This document shows positions 36,144 through 42,621 of a stretch of 44,588 bases of DNA, one piece after another. The translations under genes were made by a program, and so were the position numbers. Under the pieces are notes generated by a model. It did no database searches. It was not told the origin of the DNA and was given only the letters and a program-made list of their open reading frames with translations. The number at the start of each line of letters is the position of its first letter. The first letter of the stretch is position 1. Source of the DNA: Oscillospiraceae bacterium (lineage in GTDB: Bacteria; Bacillota; Clostridia; Oscillospirales; UBA929); the NCBI GenBank assembly GCA_009782475.1, contig WRIZ01000019.1:1-44588 (forward strand), read 5' to 3'.

Positions 36144-36749
36144 TTATTTTCGTTTAATGATAGGATACACCGTTTTGCCGTACGCCGCGTTGACGATGAT
36201 GGCCGCGCTGAAATAGATGGCGGCCAGGGCGGCGGCGAGCAGGGCATATGCAGGGATTTTCGCAAAGTCTGAGGACAGCACCCCTAAGTCGATCAAGGTG
36301 ATAAACGGCAGGGCGACGTCGAGAGCCAGCACGATGAGGGAGAGGAGGCCGAACGGCCTGCAAAAGGCGGGCGTCCAAAGGAGGACGGCCAGCGTCAGAG
36401 CCGCCCAGGCATAGCCGTCGATGCGGGTGTCGGCCGGAACGCCGGACATGATGGCGTTATACTTGACGGACATTTCCAATCCGCCGGCCAGCATGAAGAA
36501 CGCGCTGAAGAATAAAAAGGTGTTGCCCCCGGTGTGGTTGCCGCCTTTCAAGTCGAGCAGCCCGACGATACATTGTACCACGAAACCGCCGATCAGCCAA
36601 CAGCCGACCAGCTTCATGGCCGACGGATCGACAAAGCCGTTGAGCAGCGCGAAGAAGCAGAAACAGGCGACCGACAGCGCGACCAGCCCGGCCGGGGTGG
36701 GGTTTGACCATTCCTTGGCCGAGACTTTGACTTCTTTCAGGTTTTCCAT
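36144..36749 (-). CDS. GPR1/FUN34/YaaH-family acetate or succinate transporter
   Basis: A 201-residue membrane protein with about six transmembrane helices. It begins with the family signature NPTPAGLVALSVACF (residues 17-31), with the FALLNGF helix and GGNTFLFFSAFFML later. Members such as SatP move acetate and succinate by proton symport. It is the first gene of the operon with acyl-CoA synthetase and CoA-transferase, so it probably brings in the acid they activate. AGGAGGGT precedes the ATG. One gene-long operon promoter is visible. Confidence 0.9.
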   Translation of the reverse strand: MENLKEVKVSAKEWSNPTPAGLVALSVACFCFFALLNGFVDPSAMKLVGCWLIGGFVVQCIVGLLDLKGGNHTGGNTFLFFSAFFMLAGGLEMSVKYNAIMSGVPADTRIDGYAWAALTLAVLLWTPAFCRPFGLLSLIVLALDVALPFITLIDLGVLSSDFAKIPAYALLAAALAAIYFSAAIIVNAAYGKTVYPIIKRK

Positions 36750-36765
36750 AGGGGTTGACCCTCCT

Positions 36766-36794
36766 TCTATATTACGCCGGGTTTAAGCTGACAA
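36766..36794 (-). promoter_or_regulatory. Promoter of the acid-uptake operon
   Basis: TTGTCA (36794-36789), 17 bases, TATAGA (36771-36766) on the minus strand, close to the transporter start. It begins only five bases after the strong hairpin of the preceding mini-gene. Confidence 0.6.
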
Positions 36795-36799
36795 CGGAA

Positions 36800-36831
36800 A
36801 GACCGCCGCAATCCGAAGATTGCGGCGGTCT
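36800..36831 (-). terminator. Very strong terminator with UUCG tetraloop
   Basis: A perfect 14-base-pair stem (AGACCGCCGCAATC / GATTGCGGCGGTCT). In the minus-strand transcript the loop is the ultrastable C(UUCG)G, followed by TTTCC. The loop only has this form when read on the minus strand, so it ends the mini-gene transcript from 36981. Confidence 0.8.
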
Positions 36832-36845
36832 GCAAACGTTATCGT

Positions 36846-36947
36846 TTACAAAGAGCCAAGCATCCGCGGTTTGCCAAACACCTTTAACAGAGAGATCACA
36901 AAAATCTCCCTGATAATAATAATGTTGGCAAGGCGGGTTGTTTTCAT
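36846..36947 (-). CDS. Mini-gene: hydrophobic-basic peptide of 33 residues
   Basis: Between a near-perfect promoter and a strong terminator lies one short frame, with AGGAGG five bases before ATG. The product starts MKTTRLANIIIIREIFVISL and ends in a basic GKPRMLGSL. It is amphipathic to hydrophobic, like a small membrane or leader peptide. Another frame (running from 37071 down to 36772 and containing several Cys) looks protein-like but has no ribosome binding site and reads through the terminator. The unit could instead be a small RNA, or a frameshifted gene. No family recognised. Confidence 0.5.
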   Translation of the reverse strand: MKTTRLANIIIIREIFVISLLKVFGKPRMLGSL

Positions 36948-36980
36948 CTCGGCCTCCTGTTTTATTCGGCGTTGTTTTGC

Positions 36981-37010
36981 AGTATAGCATAGGGATTTGC
37001 CCTTTGTCAA
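36981..37010 (-). promoter_or_regulatory. Sigma-A promoter of the mini-gene
   Basis: Perfect TTGACA (37010-37005), 18 bases, TATACT (36986-36981) on the minus strand, with an A/T tract (TTGTAAAAATTT) just upstream of the -35. Confidence 0.8.
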
Positions 37011-37039
37011 GAAAAATTTTTACAACTTCGTTTTTCAAG

Positions 37040-37459
37040 TCATCGGGAGTGCTTTTTGACCGCTTTCTCAACCAAACAGAAGGCTTCCCAAGAACAGAGC
37101 TGATTGAAGATTTCCGGTATCCGTTCCATGCTTGGGCGTTTTTGGATAAAGGGGATGACCATCCTTAACAGCGTCATCTGCGCAATCTGCGGGAACGACG
37201 GCGATTGTTCTATTTCGACCTTGCGCTGCGCGATTTCCAGCATCGTATCCGTCGTTTCGGGGTCGCAGCCGCTCTCGGAGATCAGGATGGCGTGGTGCAG
37301 ATAATCGTGAACGGGATTCCCCGGAACTCTGATCCGGTCGGCGACCTGACTGGTCAAGGTGTTAGTATCCCACCCGCCGATCACTTCGGCAATCAGAACG
37401 GCAACCTCATCTATAGCCTCTTGCGGAAGGTTCAGGTCTTTCATGATATGCTCACGCAT
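37040..37459 (-). CDS. Hypothetical protein of 139 residues
   Basis: A soluble, mostly helical and acidic protein with no family I recognise. Notable parts are HDYLHHAILISESGCDPETT in the middle and a basic end (VEKAVKKHSR). It has no signal peptide or membrane helix. Its start overlaps by eight bases the end of a small secreted-protein gene, so the two are translationally coupled; a second ATG at 37444 is possible. Both starts have weak ribosome binding sites, which fits dependence on upstream translation. Confidence 0.6.
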   Translation of the reverse strand: MREHIMKDLNLPQEAIDEVAVLIAEVIGGWDTNTLTSQVADRIRVPGNPVHDYLHHAILISESGCDPETTDTMLEIAQRKVEIEQSPSFPQIAQMTLLRMVIPFIQKRPSMERIPEIFNQLCSWEAFCLVEKAVKKHSR

Positions 37460-37637
37460 CTTCTGTTACATAAAATGTAAACTCAACCACATCAGGATTG
37501 TTAGCGTTTGTCCCTTTAAGAACACCAATGTTATTTTGAGAAGGATTGCAAATGTCGCTTTGAGCTGTTCCGAACGGTGCAACAGTAAAACACAAAGCGG
37601 TGACGAGTAAATAAACGATCAATCTTTTCATTTTCAT
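37452..37637 (-). CDS. Small secreted protein of 61 residues
   Basis: A clear signal peptide (MKMKRLIVYLLVTALCFTVA, then PFGTA with a likely cleavage after it) leads into a polar tail of about 36 residues with one Cys, running from QSDICNPSQ to YVTEDA. AAGGAG precedes the ATG. It might be a secreted signal or wall-associated peptide. It is coupled to the unknown 139-residue protein and lies downstream of a kinase/regulator/ABC exporter operon on the same strand, but a functional link is only a guess. Confidence 0.6.
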   Translation of the reverse strand: MKMKRLIVYLLVTALCFTVAPFGTAQSDICNPSQNNIGVLKGTNANNPDVVEFTFYVTEDA

Positions 37638-37700
37638 GGGTAATTCTCCTTAATTGTTATTTACATTGTCGAGGCATAGAGTATGGTTTGGGAATTATGT

Positions 37701-37706
37701 ATTATA
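37701..37706 (-). promoter_or_regulatory. Possible -10 element for the secreted small protein
   Basis: A perfect TATAAT on the minus strand lies about 65 bases upstream of the signal-peptide protein. The -35 region is poor (TTCTCA at 16 bases). Confidence 0.4.
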
Positions 37707-37740
37707 CCTCAATCTGTTTCACTGAGAACCACCCCTTTTT

Positions 37741-38796
37741 TCAAACCGCCCTGTACCGCCTGACGGCGAGGATATTGCAGGCAAACAGGAGGGCGATGAT
37801 GCCGGTCAAAACGGCGATTTGCGGCAGAATCTCAACCAAGCCGTATCCGTAGACCAAGACTCCTTTCATCGCCTGGCTGCCGTAATAGAGCGGCATGGTC
37901 TTGGACAGATGGTTCAACCCATACGGCAGAGTATCGACCGGGATCAGCCCGGAGAAAAAGACTTGCGGGATGATGATCACGGGGATGAACTGCATGACCT
38001 GAAACTCGTTTTTGGCGAGAGCCGAGATCAAAACGCCCAAGACCACCGCCAAGACGGCGACCAGCAGCATGATCAGCAGCGCGAGCGGCCAAGCCCCGGT
38101 GAACGTCATGTTCAGAACCGTTTTGGCGAAGAGGATCATCAGCGCGCTCTGAACGACGGCGAACAAGCCGAACCCCAGCACATAACCGCCGACCACCGAA
38201 GCCGTTTTGACCGGGGTGAGCATCAGCCGCTCGACCGTATCGGCGGTGCGTTCGCGCACGAAGGAGACGCCGGAAAAGATAAAGATCAGGAAAAACGACA
38301 TAACGGCCAGCAGCAGAAAGCCATAGCTGTCAAAGGTACTTGCCCCCGCATCGCCGCGGAGGAACTTGACCGTCATTTGGCTTTGCGGACTGAGCGACGC
38401 CGAAGCCTCTTTGACGGCTTCGGTAATGGCGGCGAGTTTGACAGAATCCGGCTCCAGCATGTAGATAAAGATGCCGTCGGCAAAGGAGGGGATGAGCAAA
38501 ACCGCGTCGGCTTCCCCGCCCTCCAGCAGTTCCGATACGGGAATTCCCGGGCGTGATGAGCTGAATGACAATTCCCCTTTGTCCAACGGCGTGTGGGCTA
38601 CCGTGATCCGATCCGATTCCGTCAATGCGTCCGCGAACGCTTGCGGGGCATACACCAGCACATGCGGTGTATAGCCGCTTGGGCTGAGCAGGAGGTAGAG
38701 CAGGGTGAGCAGGACGATCGGCACGATCAGAATCATGGCGACCGAGCGTTTGTCATGCACGATCTGCTTGATGATGCGCATCGCTACAACGCTCAT
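37741..38796 (-). CDS. ABC-2 type exporter permease
   Basis: A 351-residue permease: one N-terminal helix (about residues 20-40), a large outer domain to residue 165, then five or six helices. The segment FVRERTADTVERLMLTPVKT is the conserved cytoplasmic coupling helix of ABC-2 drug and polyketide exporters. Its start overlaps the ATPase stop (ATGA). No terminator was seen at its end. The substrate is unknown; membership in an operon with a two-component system suggests antimicrobial peptides or envelope-active compounds. Confidence 0.9.
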   Translation of the reverse strand: MSVVAMRIIKQIVHDKRSVAMILIVPIVLLTLLYLLLSPSGYTPHVLVYAPQAFADALTESDRITVAHTPLDKGELSFSSSRPGIPVSELLEGGEADAVLLIPSFADGIFIYMLEPDSVKLAAITEAVKEASASLSPQSQMTVKFLRGDAGASTFDSYGFLLLAVMSFFLIFIFSGVSFVRERTADTVERLMLTPVKTASVVGGYVLGFGLFAVVQSALMILFAKTVLNMTFTGAWPLALLIMLLVAVLAVVLGVLISALAKNEFQVMQFIPVIIIPQVFFSGLIPVDTLPYGLNHLSKTMPLYYGSQAMKGVLVYGYGLVEILPQIAVLTGIIALLFACNILAVRRYRAV

Positions 38797-39509
38797 AACT
38801 CCGCCCCCTTTGCCATGAAAAACAGTTCCTCGATGTTGCCGTGTTCCGTCCGTTTGAGCAGGTTTTCGGTCGTGTCGTCGGCGACCAGCGCGCCGTTGTA
38901 GATGAGGGCGGTGCGGTCGCATTTGGCGGCTTCGTCCATGACGTGGGTGGAAACGATCAGCGCGGCTCCTTCATCCCGCAGTTTGTGGAACCGATCCCAT
39001 ATCGTCCGCCGCAGGATAGGGTCGATCCCCACCGTCGGCTCGTCGAGAAGCATAAACGACGGTTTGTGCAGGAGGGCGGCGGCCAGCGAGAGCCGCTTCT
39101 TCATGCCGCCGGAGTAGTTGGACACCAGTTTGTTCTGATCAGGCGCGAGGTCAACCAGCTCCAGTGCTTCTAAGGATTTTTCATAAAGGGCTTTTCCCTT
39201 TATGCCGTATAGCCCGCCGAAAAAGAGGAGATTGTCCAGCCCGGTGACGTCGGGGTAGAGGGCGTCGCTCTGCGGCATAAAGCCCATTTGAGCATACAGC
39301 TTCATCGACGGCACTTTGATGCCGTTGATGACGATCTCGCCGCCGTCGGCCTTTAACGCGCCGGTGATGAGCCGGATCAAGGTGGTTTTTCCGGCGCCGG
39401 ACGGCCCGAGCAGGCAGACGATTTCGCCCGCGCCGACCGTTAGGGTCAGGTTTTTGATGACGCCCGGGTTTTTCGGAAACCCTTTGGAAACATTGCGGAC
39501 TTCGATCAT
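38793..39509 (-). CDS. ABC transporter ATP-binding protein
   Basis: A 238-residue ATPase with Walker A GPSGAGKTTLIRLI, signature NYSGGMKKRLSLAAALL, Walker B FMLLDEPTVGID and switch HVMDEAAKCD. It is the partner of the permease that overlaps it. The ATG at 39509 follows GGGGGT and is four bases after the histidine kinase stop; longer frames read into the kinase gene. It is of the DrrA/CcmA-like exporter type. Confidence 0.92.
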   Translation of the reverse strand: MIEVRNVSKGFPKNPGVIKNLTLTVGAGEIVCLLGPSGAGKTTLIRLITGALKADGGEIVINGIKVPSMKLYAQMGFMPQSDALYPDVTGLDNLLFFGGLYGIKGKALYEKSLEALELVDLAPDQNKLVSNYSGGMKKRLSLAAALLHKPSFMLLDEPTVGIDPILRRTIWDRFHKLRDEGAALIVSTHVMDEAAKCDRTALIYNGALVADDTTENLLKRTEHGNIEELFFMAKGAEL

Positions 39510-39513
39510 GGTT

Positions 39514-40872
39514 TTACCCCCTTTTTGCTTCGGGCAGGGAAAAGCGGAACTCCGTCCGCCCGTCTTGGCTGAAAACGTGAATATCCTCATAATGGGCGTT
39601 GAGGATGCTGCGCACCAAAAACAAACCCAGCCCAAGCCCCGTCCGGTCGGCGCTGCGGGAGCGGTCGGCTTTGTAAAAGCGGTCGAAGACATAGGGCAGG
39701 TCTTCGGGCGGAATGGTTTGCCCGTGGTTGACGACCGAAACAAAAACCTTCCCGGCGCGCGGGGTGATCGAAAAACCCAGTTCCCCGCCCGGCTGCGAAA
39801 ACTTTATCGCGTTATCCAATAAGTTGGTTAGCACCTGCGTGATAGAATCCGGGTCGGCGTGGACATAGAGCTCCTCCGGCTCGGGCACATCCAAATGAAC
39901 CGAAAGCCCCTTCTCTTCGACACGCGGTTCAAACCCCAGCAGGATGCGTAAGGAGATTTCAGCGATGTCGAACGGGCGGGGATGGAGTTCGAGCTGCCCT
40001 GTCTGCAACCGGGAGAGGTTGGCGGCACTTTCCACCAGCCGGGAGAGGCGCATCACTTCGTCCCGCACGATCGAGAGGGTTTCCGAGTGCCGCTCCTCCG
40101 GGATGGTGCCGTCGAGGACGCCGCCGATGAACCCCGAGATGGTGGTCATGGGTGTTTTCAGTTCATGCGAAACGTTGGCGATGAAGCCCCGCCGCAGTTC
40201 CTCGCCGCGCTGAAGGGTTTGCGCCATGCTGTTGAACGCCTGCGCCAGCTCGTAAATCTCCCCGTCTTGATAATCCCCGGTTTCGGCGCGTGTACAATAG
40301 TCGCCCAGCTCAAAACTGCGGGCGCAGGCCGCCATTTGGCGCAGGGGGCGGGTTTGGCGGCGGGCGGAGAAATAGGCCGTGACGCCGGAGAGGAGGACAA
40401 TGATGACGCTCATAAAGGCGCAGTTTTGTAAAAATTGGCGGATGAGCCGCGTGTTGGGGTACGAACCGATCCGTACCGTCCCGACTTCCGTCTCTTCGAT
40501 CCCGAAAGGGGTTTGGTAAATGAAGACGATGGGGGAGGAAACGGTTTTCATGTGCCCCGGGCGGGGAGCCCCGGATTCTGCCCTGATCTTGCCCTCATTA
40601 TCGAGGATGCGGATGTGCATATCGCCGAGGTCGGCCATCAGTGGCAGAACGTTTTGTATTTCCGAGGAAAGGTCGACCTTCAGCCCGTAATAGGTTATCT
40701 GGGTGGAGATATATCTCTTTATCTGTTCGGCCGCGGCAGCCATTTTCGTGTCTTGCTGCGCCGAAAGGATACGCGACGCGCCCACCATGAAGGCGGCCGA
40801 CAACGCCAGCATACTAACGGTCAGCAACAAAACCGAGCGGAGAAAATACCGGACAAAAATGGTTTTACGCAT
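39514..40872 (-). CDS. Sensor histidine kinase
   Basis: A 452-residue membrane kinase with two transmembrane segments (about residues 10-30 and 140-162) around an outer sensor of roughly 110 residues, a HAMP segment, H-box FIANVSHELKTPMTTISGFI (His 236), N-box NLLDNAIKFSQPGG and G-box DRTGLGLGLFLVRSIL. It should phosphorylate the response regulator whose stop it overlaps by eight bases, in answer to an extracellular cue. The sensor has no recognised domain. Confidence 0.92.
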   Translation of the reverse strand: MRKTIFVRYFLRSVLLLTVSMLALSAAFMVGASRILSAQQDTKMAAAAEQIKRYISTQITYYGLKVDLSSEIQNVLPLMADLGDMHIRILDNEGKIRAESGAPRPGHMKTVSSPIVFIYQTPFGIEETEVGTVRIGSYPNTRLIRQFLQNCAFMSVIIVLLSGVTAYFSARRQTRPLRQMAACARSFELGDYCTRAETGDYQDGEIYELAQAFNSMAQTLQRGEELRRGFIANVSHELKTPMTTISGFIGGVLDGTIPEERHSETLSIVRDEVMRLSRLVESAANLSRLQTGQLELHPRPFDIAEISLRILLGFEPRVEEKGLSVHLDVPEPEELYVHADPDSITQVLTNLLDNAIKFSQPGGELGFSITPRAGKVFVSVVNHGQTIPPEDLPYVFDRFYKADRSRSADRTGLGLGLFLVRSILNAHYEDIHVFSQDGRTEFRFSLPEAKRG

Positions 40873-41548
40873 GGGACTCAAACTTATACCCCACGCCCCA
40901 AACCGTTTTCAGCGTCCATTCGCCGGAAACGCCCTCCAGCTTTTCCCGCAGGCGTTTGACATGGACGTCCACCGTGCGGGAATCGCCGAAGTAATCGAAT
41001 CCCCACACTTCGTCGAGCAGCTGGTTGCGGGTGAAGACGCGGTTGGGTGAGGAGGCGAGGAAAAACAACAGCTCCATCTCCTTGGGCGGCGTGTCCACCG
41101 CCTGATCGTTCACGGTCAGCTGAAAGGAATCCATGTCGACGACCAGTTTGTCGAAAGAGAGGCGGCGGGGTTTATCCTCCCCGTTTACGCGGCGCAGAAC
41201 GGCGTGGACGCGGGCTAAGACTTCTTTCATGTCGAAGGGTTTGCCGATGTAGTCGTCGGCGCCCATCTCCAGACCCTGCACTTTATCAAAGACTTCGGTC
41301 TTGGCCGTGATCATGATGATGGGGGTTTTCCCTTGCGCCCGGATTTCTTTGCAGACCTCCCAGCCGTCCAGCCCGGGCAGCATCAAGTCGAGCAGGACAA
41401 TGGAAGGCTCTTCCTCGGCGAACAGCTTGAGGCCGTCCCGCCCGTTGCCCGCCGCCCTTACATGATAACCGTCTTTTTCCATATACATACGGAGCAGTTC
41501 GGCGATGTGTTTGTCGTCTTCGATGATGAGAACGGTTTTTTGTACCAT
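40865..41548 (-). CDS. OmpR-family response regulator
   Basis: A 227-residue regulator: a receiver with acidic residues at 10-12, phosphoacceptor Asp 54 (IVLLDLMLPGLDG) and Lys in IGKPFDMKEVL, then a winged-helix DNA-binding domain (PPKEMELLFFLASSPNRVFT, VDVHVKRLREKLEG). The ATG at 41548 has GGAGGG upstream; longer frames extend into the promoter region. It heads a four-gene operon with a kinase and an ABC exporter that it probably controls. Confidence 0.93.
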   Translation of the reverse strand: MVQKTVLIIEDDKHIAELLRMYMEKDGYHVRAAGNGRDGLKLFAEEEPSIVLLDLMLPGLDGWEVCKEIRAQGKTPIIMITAKTEVFDKVQGLEMGADDYIGKPFDMKEVLARVHAVLRRVNGEDKPRRLSFDKLVVDMDSFQLTVNDQAVDTPPKEMELLFFLASSPNRVFTRNQLLDEVWGFDYFGDSRTVDVHVKRLREKLEGVSGEWTLKTVWGVGYKFESHA

Positions 41549-41608
41549 CTTTATCCCTCCGGCCGCCGGTCGGCGAATTTCTGTTTTTTGGGTTTTCGTG
41601 ACCTTTTC

Positions 41609-41617
41609 ATTATACCA
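41609..41617 (-). promoter_or_regulatory. Extended -10 promoter of the regulator/kinase/exporter operon
   Basis: TGGTATAAT on the minus strand, about 60 bases before the response regulator start. The -35 is weak, and an A/T tract (TTTTTACAAAAA) sits just upstream. Confidence 0.55.
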
Positions 41618-41677
41618 GCAAAACGGGGTCGAATTGATGAAGTTTTTGTAAAAATTTGGCGAGGTTAACATAAAGGC

Positions 41678-41707
41678 TGTGCATAACCCTGTGGATAATG
41701 TGCATAA
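41678..41707 (-). promoter_or_regulatory. Cluster of three DnaA-box matches
   Basis: Read on the minus strand, three nine-base sites match TTWTNCACA: TTATGCACA (41707-41699), TTATCCACA (41698-41690, the perfect box) and TTATGCACA (41686-41678). They are head-to-tail with spacings of zero and three bases. The gene-free stretch 41549-41886 otherwise holds two promoters and a small inverted repeat. dnaA, dnaN and gyr genes are absent, so this is not a recognisable origin. Confidence 0.6.
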
Positions 41708-41759
41708 CTTGCTTATTTCGGGATTTGCGTCCGGTTTACCTCTTGAAAATTATATGAAC

Positions 41760-41779
41760 GGCAAAAGGATTGTTTTGCC
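41760..41779 (+). repeat. Inverted repeat upstream of the second ABC operon
   Basis: GGCAAAA and TTTTGCC flank six bases, 20 bases upstream of the -35 element. It may be an operator. No regulator is encoded in the operon itself. Confidence 0.45.
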
Positions 41780-41798
41780 AAAAGCGGAAAAATCCCCC

Positions 41799-41827
41799 TT
41801 GAAATGACGTTTGAGATATGGTATAAT
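41799..41827 (+). promoter_or_regulatory. Promoter of the second ABC exporter operon
   Basis: TTGAAA (41799-41804), 17 bases ending TGG, and perfect TATAAT (41822-41827). The TGG makes it an extended -10 promoter. It lies 60 bases before the GTG start. Confidence 0.8.
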
Positions 41828-41886
41828 GTAACTGTAATTCACGAGCGTAAACAACAATCACCATCCAACAGAAGGGACGTGCCAGC

Positions 41887-42621
41887 GTGATCGAGTGTAA
41901 AAACGTGACCAAAAGCTACGCGCGCGGTAAAGTGAGGGCGGTGGACGACCTCAGCCTGACGGTGGAGCGCGGCGAGATATTCGGCTTCATCGGCCCCAAC
42001 GGCGCGGGGAAGACCACCACCATCAAAATGCTGACCGGGATACTGACCCCGGATTCGGGCAGCGTCCGCATCGGCGGGATCGATATGACGGCCGCCCCGG
42101 TCGAGGCCAAACGGCTGATCGGTTACGTGCCGGACAGCCACGACGTCTTCGATCGGCTCAAAGGGATTGAATACCTCAACTTCATCGGCGACGTATACGG
42201 CGTGCCGGAGAAGGAACGCCGCGAACGCATCGAAAAATACCTAGCCATGTTTGAGATTACCGACGCGGCCGGGGAGCTGATCCGCTCCTACAGCCACGGC
42301 ATGAAGCAAAAAATCGTTCTGACCGGGGCTTTGCTGCACAAACCGCCGCTTTGGCTGCTCGACGAGCCGCTGACCGGACTGGACCCCAAGAGCGCGCTGG
42401 CCTTAAAGGGTTCTATGCGCGAACACTGCGAAGAAGGAAACACAGTCTTTTTCTCGACCCACATTTTAGAGGTGGCCGAGCGGCTGTGCGACCGCATCGG
42501 TATCATCTATCAAGGAAAACTGGCCGCCGTCGGGACGATGGAAAATTTGCGTTCGGGCGAAAAAGACGCGACGCTGGAGCAGATTTTCTTTGAGCTGACC
42601 GAACCGGAGGCCGCCATATGA
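41887..42621 (+). CDS. ABC transporter ATP-binding protein (ABC-2 exporter type)
   Basis: A 244-residue ATPase with Walker A GPNGAGKTTTIKMLTG, signature YSHGMKQKIVLTGALL, Walker B LWLLDEPLTGLD and the switch His in FFSTHILEVAE. Translation starts from GTG at 41887 after GAAGGGA. It overlaps the permease gene by four bases. The YSHGMKQK wording resembles EcsA- and NatA-like exporters. Confidence 0.93.
   Translation: MIECKNVTKSYARGKVRAVDDLSLTVERGEIFGFIGPNGAGKTTTIKMLTGILTPDSGSVRIGGIDMTAAPVEAKRLIGYVPDSHDVFDRLKGIEYLNFIGDVYGVPEKERRERIEKYLAMFEITDAAGELIRSYSHGMKQKIVLTGALLHKPPLWLLDEPLTGLDPKSALALKGSMREHCEEGNTVFFSTHILEVAERLCDRIGIIYQGKLAAVGTMENLRSGEKDATLEQIFFELTEPEAAI

Noticed and set aside
36772..37071. 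A 99-codon Cys-containing frame on the minus strand.
   Set aside because: It lacks a ribosome binding site, starts upstream of the promoter at 36981-37010 and reads through the terminator. It is mentioned as the rival of the 33-codon frame.
41549..41886. A replication origin around the DnaA boxes.
   Set aside because: No dnaA, dnaN, parAB or gyr genes lie nearby and no clear A+T-rich unwinding region adjoins the boxes. Only three sites are present.
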